From Lachnospiraceae bacterium (GTDB lineage: Bacteria > Bacillota > Clostridia > Lachnospirales > Lachnospiraceae): a stretch of 16,512 nt of DNA. The position numbers and the translations under genes are program-made. The notes under the pieces are model-generated. The model had not been told where the DNA came from and made no database searches. It saw nothing but the letters and a program-made list of their open reading frames with translations. The stretch's first letter is position 1. Every line of letters begins with the position of its first letter. The stretch lies in NCBI GenBank assembly GCA_009774625.1, contig VSOB01000065.1, forward strand, positions 1 through 16,512, written 5' to 3'. Of this stretch, positions 6,848-14,491 are shown one piece after another.

Positions 6848-8074
6848 ATGAAGAAGGGACGAAACATTATAGCATGTTTAATGTCGGTTTTTCTGTTGGC
6901 GGGTACGGCCGCGCCCTCTTTTACCAGCACAGCGGATTCTAAAACAGATAAAATACAAAACAGCATCAAAGAAAAACAGAGTGCCATAGGAGAAGCGGAG
7001 CAGCAGAAAAAGGCGCTTCAGTCAGGACTGACAGATGTAAAAAAACTGGTGGCAGAGCTGGAAAGCGCCAAAAAGAACCTGAAAGACTATGTGGCCAGGC
7101 TGGATGCAAATCTGAGTGAGATCGAGGCAAAGATCAATGAGCTGAAGGAGCTGATCTCTCAGAAAGAAGATGAGATTGTAGAAACAGAAAAGGCACTGGA
7201 GGAAGCTATCGCGGCGGAGGAAGAGCAGTATGCTTCCATGAAGCTGAGAATACGGTTTATGTATGAGCGGGGACAGACCTTTTATCTGGAACTGCTCTTT
7301 ACATCCGATCATTTCGGGGATATCCTGAGCCGGACAGAATTTATAGAAAAAATCGCCGCATACGACAGACAGAAACTGGAAGAATACCAGGAGGTCCGGG
7401 AACAGGTGGACAGATTCCGGGAGGAGCTGGAAGCTGAAAAACTGGTGCTGGATGCGGCGAAGGAGGCTGTGGAGGAAGAACAGGAAGCGCTCAATGCGCT
7501 GATTGCGTCAAAGGAGCAGGAAATCAAAGCCTATGACGCAGACATCAACAATAAGTCCCAGTTGGTACGGGAGTATGAAGCGGAGATCGCCGCGCGGAAT
7601 GCGGCCATCGCCGCATTGGAACAGGCAGTGGAGGCGGAAAAAAAGCAACTGGAAGAAGCCAACAGGCCCAAATATGACGGTGGGAAGTTTAAATGGCCGG
7701 CTCCGTCCTATACAAGGATTTCCGATGATTATGGAAACCGGATTCACCCCACATTGGGAGTACAGCAGTTTCACAATGGGGTGGACATGGCAGCGCCCAG
7801 CGGCTCACCGATTCTGGCGGCCTATGACGGGGAAGTGGTGGCGGCGGCTTATAACAACAGCATGGGCAATTATATTATGATAGATCATGGGGATGGTCTG
7901 TATACGATTTATATGCATGCGTCGGCTCTGTATGTGTCGAAAGGGGCGCATGTGGCAAGAGGGGACCAGATAGCGGCAGTTGGTTCCACGGGACGTTCCA
8001 CAGGGCCGCACCTGCATTTCAGCGTGCGGTTGAACGGAAGTTATGTAAGTCCGTGGAATTATCTATCGTCTTAG
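6848..8074 (+). CDS. EnvC/PcsB-like coiled-coil M23 endopeptidase
   Basis: A secreted peptidoglycan hydrolase or hydrolase activator of 408 residues. It has a signal peptide (KKGR then a hydrophobic core, about 1-25), a long charged coiled coil (about 33-265) interrupted near 130-170, and a C-terminal M23/LytM domain (about 285-405). The zinc ligands H309, D313 and H390 and the active-site histidines H357 and H388 are all present (HNGVD, MHAS, HLHF), so unlike E. coli EnvC it should be catalytic. Coiled-coil hydrolases of this type are held inactive until FtsEX pulls on the coil. The gene begins 13 nt after ftsX, in line with that partnership. The best start is the ATG at 6848, behind a weak GAGGG. 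Confidence 0.93.
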   Translation: MKKGRNIIACLMSVFLLAGTAAPSFTSTADSKTDKIQNSIKEKQSAIGEAEQQKKALQSGLTDVKKLVAELESAKKNLKDYVARLDANLSEIEAKINELKELISQKEDEIVETEKALEEAIAAEEEQYASMKLRIRFMYERGQTFYLELLFTSDHFGDILSRTEFIEKIAAYDRQKLEEYQEVREQVDRFREELEAEKLVLDAAKEAVEEEQEALNALIASKEQEIKAYDADINNKSQLVREYEAEIAARNAAIAALEQAVEAEKKQLEEANRPKYDGGKFKWPAPSYTRISDDYGNRIHPTLGVQQFHNGVDMAAPSGSPILAAYDGEVVAAAYNNSMGNYIMIDHGDGLYTIYMHASALYVSKGAHVARGDQIAAVGSTGRSTGPHLHFSVRLNGSYVSPWNYLSS

Positions 8075-8106
8075 GGAATAAAATCATTTTAGAGGAATTG
8101 ACAGGA

Positions 8107-9336
8107 ATGGAGAACATGTCAGATAAGAGAAAATTTGTAAATGGACTGATAGCCGGGCTGCTGCTGGCAGTGCTGATTGTATCAGCCACCTATGCGGGCC
8201 GGGAAGCGGTAACTGCCTGGAAGCAGCATAATAAGGGGACGGAAAGTGATGAGGCTGCCGTAGAGGTGGTCAGTGCAAAAACGATGCAGAAGCTGCAACT
8301 GATAGAAGAAATCATCGAAGAGAACTATGCGCTGGACATGGTTGACAGTAAGACGATGGAAAACGGTATCTACCAGGGGCTGGTTAATTCTCTGGACGAT
8401 CCTTATTCTGCGTATTACTCTGCAGAAGAGATGCAGGAGCAGCAGGAAAAGCTGGATGGCGTTTATTATGGGATAGGCGCTTATGTGCGTCTGGATACAG
8501 AGCTGGGCTTTGCCCGTCTGGGAGAGATCTTTCAGGACAGTCCTGCACAGGAGAGCGGACTGCAGGAAGGGGATCTGATTATGCGGGTGGATGGCCAGTA
8601 TACCAAAGATATGAGTCTGGAAGATGTGGTTGGCCTGATCAAAGGGGAAGAAGGCACGAAAGTGGTGCTGACCATTATGCGGGAAGGGGAAGCCGATACA
8701 AGAGAGGTGGAAGTGGAGCGTAGGGAAGTGCCCAAGCAGACCGTATCTTATGAAATGCTGGAGGATCACATCGCATATATCAGGATCACGGAATTTGACA
8801 AGGTTACAGTGGATCAGTTTACAGATGCATTGGCGACGGCAAAAGGTTCCGGCATGCTGGGGCTGATTCTGGATCTGCGGGACAATCCGGGCGGCAATCT
8901 GGCAGCGGTCATTGATGTGGCCAGAAAGCTGTTGCCTAAGGGACTGGTGGTGTATACAGAGGACAAAGCAGGCAAACGCCAGGACTATAACTGCGACGGA
9001 GAAAACGAGCTGACTGTGCCGATGGTGGTGCTGGTCAACGAAGGCAGCGCCAGCGCATCAGAGGTGCTGGCAGGCGCGATCAAGGATTACGGAAAAGGAA
9101 AGCTGCTGGGGACCACTACCTTTGGAAAAGGCATTGTGCAGAAATATCTGGCCATGTCGGATGGCTCTGCCGTAAAACTGACCACCAGTAAATATTATAC
9201 CCCCAATGGGAACAACATCCACGGCATCGGCATCGAACCGGATGAAGAGCTGGAAATGGATTATGAGAAGTATATTGAAGAAGGATATGACAATCAGTTG
9301 GAGCGGGCGAAGGAGATCCTGGTGACAGGAGAGTAA
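8107..9336 (+). CDS. S41 family C-terminal processing protease (CtpA-like)
   Basis: A membrane-anchored serine protease of 409 residues that cleaves substrates from their C-termini outside the membrane. It has one N-terminal membrane segment (about 12-30), a PDZ domain (about 118-197) and an S41 catalytic domain with the Ser-Lys pair S316 (in NEGSASASE) and K341 (in FGKGIVQ), plus Q345. These residues were placed by the spacing known from Prc and CtpB. The frame is open from 8053 inside the previous gene. I chose the ATG at 8107 because AGAGGA lies about 10 nt before it; the ATG at 8116 is a second possibility. In other bacteria CtpA-type proteases degrade cell-wall hydrolases, which fits its place after the FtsEX and M23 genes. 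The operon ends with the hairpin at 9365. Confidence 0.9.
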   Translation: MENMSDKRKFVNGLIAGLLLAVLIVSATYAGREAVTAWKQHNKGTESDEAAVEVVSAKTMQKLQLIEEIIEENYALDMVDSKTMENGIYQGLVNSLDDPYSAYYSAEEMQEQQEKLDGVYYGIGAYVRLDTELGFARLGEIFQDSPAQESGLQEGDLIMRVDGQYTKDMSLEDVVGLIKGEEGTKVVLTIMREGEADTREVEVERREVPKQTVSYEMLEDHIAYIRITEFDKVTVDQFTDALATAKGSGMLGLILDLRDNPGGNLAAVIDVARKLLPKGLVVYTEDKAGKRQDYNCDGENELTVPMVVLVNEGSASASEVLAGAIKDYGKGKLLGTTTFGKGIVQKYLAMSDGSAVKLTTSKYYTPNGNNIHGIGIEPDEELEMDYEKYIEEGYDNQLERAKEILVTGE

Positions 9337-9364
9337 TCGCGCGGCATCCGGATATGGAGAAATC

Positions 9365-9397
9365 ATCATGACCACCCGTGTGAAGGGTGGTCATGAT
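9365..9397. terminator. Bidirectional terminator hairpin between convergent genes
   Basis: A perfect 13-bp stem (ATCATGACCACCC / GGGTGGTCATGAT) with a 7-nt loop lies midway between two convergent stop codons (9336 and 9412). The T-tracts are weak on both sides (ACTGTTTTGAT on +). Position and stem strength nevertheless suggest termination from both directions. Confidence 0.7.
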
Positions 9398-9411
9398 ACT
9401 GTTTTGATACA

Positions 9412-10596
9412 TCAGGATTCTCCAAACTCAAATGTGGATACCAGCGTATCAATTTCGTTGATGCCGCCTCCGAGAAGTATCACGGCGGTCTTTGCATCGT
9501 CTAAAAGGTAAATCCTGGGGATGCGGTTGAAGTATGCGGCGTTGGCATTCTCAATGACTTTGGTGGCAATCAGCTTGCCGGAATCTACATCATAAATACG
9601 AATCGTCAGGTTTCCGGCCAAAACAGCGGTCGCAACATATTTTCCCCATTCTGAGCTGTACACACCATCTTTGCCCTCCTCACCGGTTGCGAAGGAAAGT
9701 GTATTTACTTTGCCTGTTGCCCGGTCAATCCAAAGGAGCGTTCCATTATTTTTGGTAAAGATCTGCGGGCAAAACAACCGGCCGGCCCGGCTCTGCATTT
9801 CTTCGATGTCATAGGCGGACGATTTCGTGAGTTTCAGATTGCTGCCATCCACGGCAATGCTTCCATAGATGGAAAAGTTGTCCTCGCCGTTTACTGCGGG
9901 AATGGAGGTACCGCCGCCATAGAATGCAAGCTGGCTGTTGCCCTGGACAAACGCAAGCCCATACAGCATTGAAACCCCAATATTGGATGTCCCCGCATTT
10001 CTGGTCAGATCAAGGAGGGCAGTCAGCTTTCCGCTTTCCAGATCATAGAGATAGAGTCCGCGCATGGCAGCGATAGCCAGCTTTTTTCCATCGGTGGAGG
10101 CTGCTACGCCGGTTTCGCTGACTGTAAAATCATCCGCCAAAAGCTCATCTACCGAAATTTCCCTGTGCAGAGAGAGTGAATCGTCATATATGTATACCAT
10201 CATACCATCATCTCCCATGCCGGACAGGATATAGCCCCGGTCAATTATCTGAACATCAAAATCACGCAGGGGCGTTTCCGCAGTGGCCAGCACCGAGGAG
10301 GTTGTGGTATCATAGAGATACAGCTTGTCCGCCTGCACAAGGAGCGTTCCATTTCCGGCGTAGGCACAGCTCCGGAGCTTGCCGCCAAACAGAGTGGGAT
10401 TGAAGGTACAGTTTGCAAATGTGCCTCCCTGTGAGGGGGACTGTTCCCGCTGACTGTCAGAAGAAGGAACAAAGGCCGCAGGTATGCTGGACGGGGCGCT
10501 TGCCGAAACCGCAGGATCAGGCGAATCCGCTTTGCTGCAGGCGGGTAATGCCAGGGTAAAGAGTAGCGCCAATGTGATACAGAGTGCTTTTTTCAT
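9412..10596 (-). CDS. Lipoprotein with beta-propeller-like repeats
   Basis: A 394-residue exported lipoprotein. The signal peptide ends in the lipobox LPAC with C20 as the lipidated residue, followed by a Ser/Pro/Ala-rich linker (about 21-60). The rest consists of repeated strand-rich units of about 40 residues ending in patterns such as LYLYDTTTSSVL, VYIYDDSLSLH, LYLYDLESGKL and IRIYDVDSGKL. These are typical blade ends of a WD40/YVTN-like beta-propeller. No catalytic motif was found; a binding or sensing role is likely. The start is supported by AAGGAG a few bases upstream. It appears to be transcribed from the 10776-10807 element, which resembles the one in front of the response regulator, so it may be controlled by that system. 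It converges on the CtpA gene. Confidence 0.8.
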   Translation of the reverse strand: MKKALCITLALLFTLALPACSKADSPDPAVSASAPSSIPAAFVPSSDSQREQSPSQGGTFANCTFNPTLFGGKLRSCAYAGNGTLLVQADKLYLYDTTTSSVLATAETPLRDFDVQIIDRGYILSGMGDDGMMVYIYDDSLSLHREISVDELLADDFTVSETGVAASTDGKKLAIAAMRGLYLYDLESGKLTALLDLTRNAGTSNIGVSMLYGLAFVQGNSQLAFYGGGTSIPAVNGEDNFSIYGSIAVDGSNLKLTKSSAYDIEEMQSRAGRLFCPQIFTKNNGTLLWIDRATGKVNTLSFATGEEGKDGVYSSEWGKYVATAVLAGNLTIRIYDVDSGKLIATKVIENANAAYFNRIPRIYLLDDAKTAVILLGGGINEIDTLVSTFEFGES

Positions 10597-10608
10597 TTTC
10601 AGTTCTCC

Positions 10609-10746
10609 TTATACATTAAAAATTGAATTGCTCTTAAAAAAGGGAGTGGATGTTCTGCCCTGAGCAACAGCTGCACAATAGAAGGTATTAAACTGTCCCG
10701 GATAAACGTAACGCATATCAGGGAAACAACGATCAATCGTTTTTAT
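10609..10746 (-). CDS. Possible small peptide gene with ATA first codon (45 codons)
   Basis: A perfect AAAGGAGG (complement of 10754-10761) lies 7 nt ahead of an ATA codon that opens a 45-codon frame. The frame ends in TAA at 10609-10611, overlapping the AAGGAG of the propeller lipoprotein gene. The product would begin xKTIDRCFPDMRYVYPGQF and contain two cysteines (7 and 24) and a Phe/Tyr-rich body. ATA is a very rare start, so this is either an unusual start, an ATG lost by mutation (a broken gene), or chance. A second open frame from a TTG at 10736 to 10599 would give a hydrophobic 45-residue peptide, but its spacing from the same Shine-Dalgarno is 17 nt, too long. I recognise no homologue for either. 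Confidence 0.3.
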   Translation of the reverse strand: MKTIDRCFPDMRYVYPGQFNTFYCAAVAQGRTSTPFFKSNSIFNV

Positions 10747-10775
10747 AAAATAGCCTCCTTTGCTTTGATGGATTA

Positions 10776-10807
10776 ATCATAACGGCCAAAGGTCAAAATT
10801 TTGTCAA
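10776..10807 (-). promoter_or_regulatory. Response-regulator-type operator/promoter, copy 2
   Basis: Read on the minus strand: TTGACA, then TTTTGACC with its TTGAC starting 11 bp after the first, then GTTATGAT giving a TATGAT -10 box (complement of 10776-10781). Positions 10778-10807 match 14494-14523 at 25 of 30 bases without gaps. The outer TTGAC lies 20 nt from the -10, and the hexamer at normal 17-nt spacing is poor. This is typical of promoters where an OmpR-type activator on direct repeats replaces the -35. Shine-Dalgarno AAAGGAGG of the 45-codon frame follows 14 bases after the -10 box. Confidence 0.65.
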
Positions 10808-10815
10808 GAAATGCG

Positions 10816-10844
10816 AAATACCGCCCAATTTCCGGACGGCATTT
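10816..10844. terminator. 11-bp hairpin between two lipoprotein transcripts
   Basis: On the minus strand AAATGCCGTCC pairs with GGGCGGTATTT (two G-U pairs) around a 7-nt loop. It stands downstream of the DUF1430-like lipoprotein gene and directly upstream of the next promoter element, so a terminator role is likely although no U-tract follows. The remaining 100 bases up to the gene end at 10945 show nothing definite. Confidence 0.45.
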
Positions 10845-10944
10845 TGTGAACAATCTTTTGGCGCAGTATTCTACTGGCGGGAGTATGTCTATATGAAATT
10901 TATTTTTAAGGAGCTGTTCTGTTCTCGGAAAACACTGTTCCGGC

Positions 10945-11778
10945 TTATTTATTCCGCAGAGGACGCAATTCCTTCAAGCTCTCCTGCGCGCCGCATTCCA
11001 AAATATAAGGGGAGATTTCTTCGTAAGCCTTTTCCGGAGAACCTGATTCTGATGGGATATATGTCCACTGGGTCAGAAAGCTATGAGCATAGCTGCAATG
11101 GATGTTTCCGGTATAAATCTGCACCAGCGGATCGGTAATCCAGCTTCCGTCAGAAGATGCACAGTCACTCCGATAGGTAAAGTACCGCTGCCCGTCTTTC
11201 ACATAAATGATGTTTATCGTCAGTTGATCTTCTGAGATGTCCATCTGTTCTGTTTCATTATAATAGTTCCCGGCCTCCACCTTTTCAAAATAGAAGTATT
11301 CCCTCCAGGCAGCCAGTATTTCCTGCTCCAAATCACGGTACTGTTCCGGCACAAGCAGATTCAGTGTCAAATCATCCTGAACGATCTGCACTGCCAGCTC
11401 AGAACCATCTGCTGTCTCAATGGGATTCCATTTGAAATATTCCCGGCTCACCCGCACAGACATCCCGTTGGGAGCAATCTCGATTGGAACTTCCGGATTG
11501 TTCATGGTATATAGGGGAGTACCCTTATCATCAACGGTCTGATAATTGTATGCGTCCATGACAAATGCCCCAGCTTTTTCCTCCAGCGCAGCCAGCAGTT
11601 TCTGGCTGCGTTGCGCGATCTCCAGATATGTTTCGTTGCTTTCATCTTCCCCGCTGTTGTAGACCACCGTGCGATAAAGGGGTTCTTCCCACTTGGGCTG
11701 CGCCGATTCCTTCCCGGCGCAGCCTGTAAGGGTCAGCAGTGTGGTCAATAACACCGCCCATCTCAAAATCTTTCTCAT
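10945..11778 (-). CDS. Lipoprotein resembling the exposed domain of DUF1430 proteins
   Basis: A 277-residue exported lipoprotein with lipobox LTGC (C20). The frame extends upstream to a GTG at 11811, but that codon lies in the promoter -10. The ATG at 11778, with AAGGAG 10 nt before it and a proper signal peptide after it, is the real start. In the mature part, NGMSVRVSREYFKWNPI (near residue 105), LLVPEQYRDLEQEILAAWRE, and IIYVKDGQRYFTYRSD followed by ITDPLVQIYT resemble the large extracytoplasmic domain of bacteriocin-associated integral membrane proteins (DUF1430, FtsX-like permeases). No membrane helices follow, so this would be that domain as a stand-alone lipoprotein. The assignment rests on remembered motif patterns and is moderate. 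It has its own promoter (11802-11830). Confidence 0.6.
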   Translation of the reverse strand: MRKILRWAVLLTTLLTLTGCAGKESAQPKWEEPLYRTVVYNSGEDESNETYLEIAQRSQKLLAALEEKAGAFVMDAYNYQTVDDKGTPLYTMNNPEVPIEIAPNGMSVRVSREYFKWNPIETADGSELAVQIVQDDLTLNLLVPEQYRDLEQEILAAWREYFYFEKVEAGNYYNETEQMDISEDQLTINIIYVKDGQRYFTYRSDCASSDGSWITDPLVQIYTGNIHCSYAHSFLTQWTYIPSESGSPEKAYEEISPYILECGAQESLKELRPLRNK

Positions 11779-11801
11779 TTTATACGCTCTCCTTTTTGCT
11801 G

Positions 11802-11830
11802 AATATAGCACTGCCCAGTGTAAAAGTCAA
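11802..11830 (-). promoter_or_regulatory. Strong promoter of the DUF1430-like lipoprotein gene
   Basis: Minus strand TTGACT (complement of 11825-11830), 17-nt spacer, TATATT (complement of 11802-11807) with an extended TG (TGCTATATT). The segment AATATTGACTTTT around the -35 is identical over 13 bases to part of the element ahead of the response regulator gene, but the second TTGAC half-site is shifted by one base and imperfect (ATGAC). Confidence 0.75.
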
Positions 11831-11895
11831 TATTGCAGTCATGATGGCACAAGTGCTTCTCTCAATTGTAGCATTCTGCAGATTTGTTTTTTCGT

Positions 11896-11934
11896 CAGGC
11901 GATGCTTTCAGGGACAGACGGCTCCTTGCGCCTG
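11896..11934. repeat. REP-like nested palindrome
   Basis: CAGGCG (11896-11901) and CGCCTG (11929-11934) form outer arms around an inner GGGA...TCC segment (GGGACAGACGGCTCC, 11911-11925). GC-rich nested imperfect palindromes with a GGGACAGACGG core in intergenic DNA resemble REP/RAYT-type repeats seen in Clostridia. No second copy is visible in this window. It lies between the acetyltransferase gene and the lipoprotein promoter, in a 218-base gap with no gene. Confidence 0.35.
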
Positions 11935-11996
11935 CCGTTAACACTCACATACATCATGCTGAAAGCGGCTGTGGGGCAGAGCGATAAAGTTAGAAA

Positions 11997-12506
11997 TTAT
12001 AGTTTCAGACTATATTGTAAGAGGGTATAAGGATGTCCGTCTTTGCCGTCTGTTTTAGCTGTCGAAGAAATCATCGAAAAGCCAAATGACTTCGCCAATA
12101 AATCAGAAGCTCTGTTTTCCGCTCTTGTTGAATAAACAAACTCTTTTGCGCCAAATTCTTCTTTACAATATTGAATCAAACCCTGAAGAATCTGCTTACC
12201 CAACCCCTTTTTCACATAATTCGGCCCCAAACATATCCCTGCTTCCTGATATATGTAAGGTTCGAGTTTTTCCACGCCGGCAAACCCAATTGCCTTACCG
12301 GTTGATTTTTCATACACCAGATATGTGTCATGCTCTTTCTGAAACGCAATGGTTTTCACGATTCTTATTTTAGCGGCTTCTTCACTTGTCGTAATATCCC
12401 AGGCCATATATTTCGCACTTTCCGGGTGTGACCAGACATTGTAGTACATTTCTTTCCAGTCCGAAAACTTTGCTTTATCGAGGATAAGGCTCTCTGTTTC
12501 GATCAT
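11997..12506 (-). CDS. GNAT family N-acetyltransferase (RimJ/RimL type)
   Basis: A 169-residue cytoplasmic acetyltransferase that should transfer an acetyl group from acetyl-CoA to an amine. The N-terminal ETESLILDKAKFSDWKEMY is typical of RimJ/RimL-like members. The CoA-binding loop is VKKGLGKQIL (98-107), preceded by the strand EAGICLGPNY. It ends with the usual conserved strand and loop (NRASDLLAKSFGFSMISS). The substrate cannot be told: protein N-termini, small amines and antibiotics are all possible. The start lies 2 nt after the histidine kinase stop, with AGGAG 8-9 nt upstream, so it is the third gene of the regulator-kinase operon. Its coding sequence looks more AT-rich than the kinase gene, which hints at separate origins. 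Confidence 0.85.
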   Translation of the reverse strand: MIETESLILDKAKFSDWKEMYYNVWSHPESAKYMAWDITTSEEAAKIRIVKTIAFQKEHDTYLVYEKSTGKAIGFAGVEKLEPYIYQEAGICLGPNYVKKGLGKQILQGLIQYCKEEFGAKEFVYSTRAENRASDLLAKSFGFSMISSTAKTDGKDGHPYTLLQYSLKL

Positions 12507-12508
12507 TT

Positions 12509-13807
12509 TCAGGTACTCCTGTCATTTTCGATTTCTTTTATTGAAATGGAGGCTTTTACGCAGGCCCCGTGGGGCAGCCTGTTTGATAGTTCTATCGTAC
12601 CGCCATGCTTCTGGCACAGCACCCGGCTCACCGCCAGCCCCAGGCCAAGGTGCTTGCCGGAGGGATCTTCCGAATAGAGCAGAACCGTTTTCTTTTGCAG
12701 CAATTTTTCGGAGAACCCCGGTCCATCGTCTGTCACAGTGGCCGACAGGATTCCATGCTCCAGGCAAAAGGCGAGCTCGATTCGCTGGCCTGCAAAACGC
12801 AGAGCATTGGAGATCAGATTTTCCAGAACGCGGTACAGCAGTTCTCCGTCAAAAACAGCTTTGCCCTCCGGCACATGGAAGCTGCAGGAAAAGCGCACCC
12901 CGGTGTTCTGGAACAGTACCGATAAGGAATCAGCCATGCGCTGTAAAAAATCAGGAAGCGCCGCCCCGGTGCGGCGGACTTCTGTTTCCTCAATCGCGCC
13001 CAGATCACGCATGGTATCCGTATAGCGTCCCATACGCCTGGCGGTAATGCCGAGATTGGAAAGCGCTTTTTCCAATTTTTCGTCCGTCAGGGTTCCGCTC
13101 TTGCTGTTCTCCTGTAAATATTCCACATAGCCCATAATGATAGCGATGGGATTGCGCAGATCATGAGCCACGGATGCCTGCAATGCGCGGCGCTCTTCCA
13201 GCATACTCCATAGCTGACGGTTATTTTCATATAGGGTCTGCCGCATTTTCTCAAATGCGGTACAGAGCTGACCCAACTCATCCTGACCGTCAAAGCCTAT
13301 TTGAAAATTCAGGTCCCGGTCTTGAATGTGTGCGGTGGCATCCATAAGGACTGCGATCGGCGGCTCCAGTATTTTGTGATAAAACCACCATGCGCACAGG
13401 GAAATTCCAATCACAGCAAACGAGAGCGGTAGCAGCGCCATACATATTTGCGAAGCGCGGTAGGCCGCTTTTTCCCGCGGCGAAAGCATGGAATAGCTGG
13501 ATTCGATGCTTTCTATAATGTAGCTCGTCTGTTCCTGTATCTCATCATGTTCCTGACCGTCCACTTCCAGCCGGGCGAACGGCGAAGGCCGGTCAAGGTA
13601 ATATCTTTGCCTGGCCTCAGTAACCGTACCGTCCGGCGCTGTAGTCTGCTGTGTCAGCCAGACCTCATCGGAATCGGGGAGAATGTGCTTTTGGAGCCGG
13701 TAGCAAATGTAAATCGTAAGGGCGCTGCACAGGAACACGATCAGCATAGTCATTGCCACAGCCCTCATAAAGGAGCGTTTCAGTGATTGCCTTTTTACTT
13801 TTTCCAT
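12509..13807 (-). CDS. Sensor histidine kinase
   Basis: Membrane-bound histidine kinase of 432 residues, partner of the response regulator encoded just upstream. It has two membrane segments (about 17-36 and 121-143) around an extracellular sensor region of about 85 residues, then a HAMP domain (about 144-196), a HisKA domain with phospho-accepting H215 in VAHDLRNPI, and an ATPase domain with N-box LENLISNALRF (328-338), G1 DDGPGF (360-365) and G2 GLGLA. The sensor region has no recognisable domain. The gene starts 13 nt inside the end of the regulator gene, and the acetyltransferase follows after 2 nt. Base composition looks GC-richer than in the neighbouring acetyltransferase and blaR1-like genes. 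The stimulus is unknown; neighbours point to envelope stress or peptides. Confidence 0.92.
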   Translation of the reverse strand: MEKVKRQSLKRSFMRAVAMTMLIVFLCSALTIYICYRLQKHILPDSDEVWLTQQTTAPDGTVTEARQRYYLDRPSPFARLEVDGQEHDEIQEQTSYIIESIESSYSMLSPREKAAYRASQICMALLPLSFAVIGISLCAWWFYHKILEPPIAVLMDATAHIQDRDLNFQIGFDGQDELGQLCTAFEKMRQTLYENNRQLWSMLEERRALQASVAHDLRNPIAIIMGYVEYLQENSKSGTLTDEKLEKALSNLGITARRMGRYTDTMRDLGAIEETEVRRTGAALPDFLQRMADSLSVLFQNTGVRFSCSFHVPEGKAVFDGELLYRVLENLISNALRFAGQRIELAFCLEHGILSATVTDDGPGFSEKLLQKKTVLLYSEDPSGKHLGLGLAVSRVLCQKHGGTIELSNRLPHGACVKASISIKEIENDRST

Positions 13808-14469
13808 CGGTAGCCCATCCCCCAGACTGTTTCAATGTATTCCTTTCCGCTGGCCTGTATGAGCTTTGCACGGATTTTGCGGATATGCTCTTTTATCACA
13901 TTGCTGTCGCCCTCCGCGTCGTAGCCCCATACCGCCTCGTAGATGCGTTCTTTGTCGAAAACCTGATTTGGGTTAGAAGAAAGAAATTCGATGATGTCAA
14001 ATTCTCTCCTGGAAAAAGTAAGCTCCTGTTCATTCCAGAATACTTTTCTGTCAGAGAGGTTGATAATCAGTCCCTGGGAGGTCACAACCTCCGGCGGGCA
14101 TTTGCCCCGCTCATCCCGGCGCAGATGCGCTTCAATGCGGGCCGTAAATTCCAGCAGGCTGAATGGCTTGGTGATATAATCATCCCCTCCGGCCCGTAAG
14201 CCGTTGACCTTATCCTGGTCGGTGATCCGGGCTGTCAGGAACAGGATGGGGCAGACGATATGGTTTCGAATGACTTTGCACAGTTCCAGCCCATCCATCC
14301 CCGGCATATTAATGTCCAGAAGAATGAGATTCGGCTTTGTATTCAGTTTTGCCAGGGCTTCATCGCTGCTGTTGGCAGTGGTAACTATATAGCCCCGGTC
14401 CTGCAAATGGTCGGCAAGAAGCTCTGTCAGCATTGTTTCATCATCAACAATCAGTATTTTATAGGCCAT
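13795..14469 (-). CDS. OmpR/PhoB-type response regulator
   Basis: A 224-residue DNA-binding response regulator. The receiver domain shows D9, D10, phosphorylation site D52 (LLDINMPG), T79 and K101. The C-terminal winged helix (about 130-224) contains FSRREFDIIEFLSSNPNQV, typical of the OmpR family, and ends VIKEHIRKIRAKL...YIETVWGMGYRW. The open frame runs from 14505, but the ATG at 14469 is chosen because GGAGGTG lies just upstream and receiver domains normally begin within a few residues of the KILIVDDE strand. It overlaps the kinase gene by 13 nt. A direct-repeat element at 14492-14523, typical for this family's binding sites, lies in its promoter and suggests autoregulation. Confidence 0.94.
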   Translation of the reverse strand: MAYKILIVDDETMLTELLADHLQDRGYIVTTANSSDEALAKLNTKPNLILLDINMPGMDGLELCKVIRNHIVCPILFLTARITDQDKVNGLRAGGDDYITKPFSLLEFTARIEAHLRRDERGKCPPEVVTSQGLIINLSDRKVFWNEQELTFSRREFDIIEFLSSNPNQVFDKERIYEAVWGYDAEGDSNVIKEHIRKIRAKLIQASGKEYIETVWGMGYRWKK

Positions 14470-14491
14470 TCCAACACCTCCAATCTGTGTC

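Noticed and set aside
8053..8106. An upstream ATG extending the S41 protease by 18 residues
   Set aside because: It lies inside the M23 gene without a ribosome binding site, and the extra residues precede a complete signal anchor.
10726..10741. A small hairpin AACGA/TCGTT near the 45-codon frame
   Set aside because: Only 5 bp with a 4-nt loop; too weak to call a terminator or regulatory structure.
10893..11138. An 81-codon plus-strand frame starting MKFIFKELF
   Set aside because: The opening residues look gene-like and a GGGAG lies upstream, but two thirds of it are antisense to the lipoprotein gene and the rest has no domain character. A decayed gene start cannot be excluded.
12541..13047. 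A 168-codon plus-strand frame
   Set aside because: Antisense shadow of the histidine kinase ATPase domain in GC-rich DNA.
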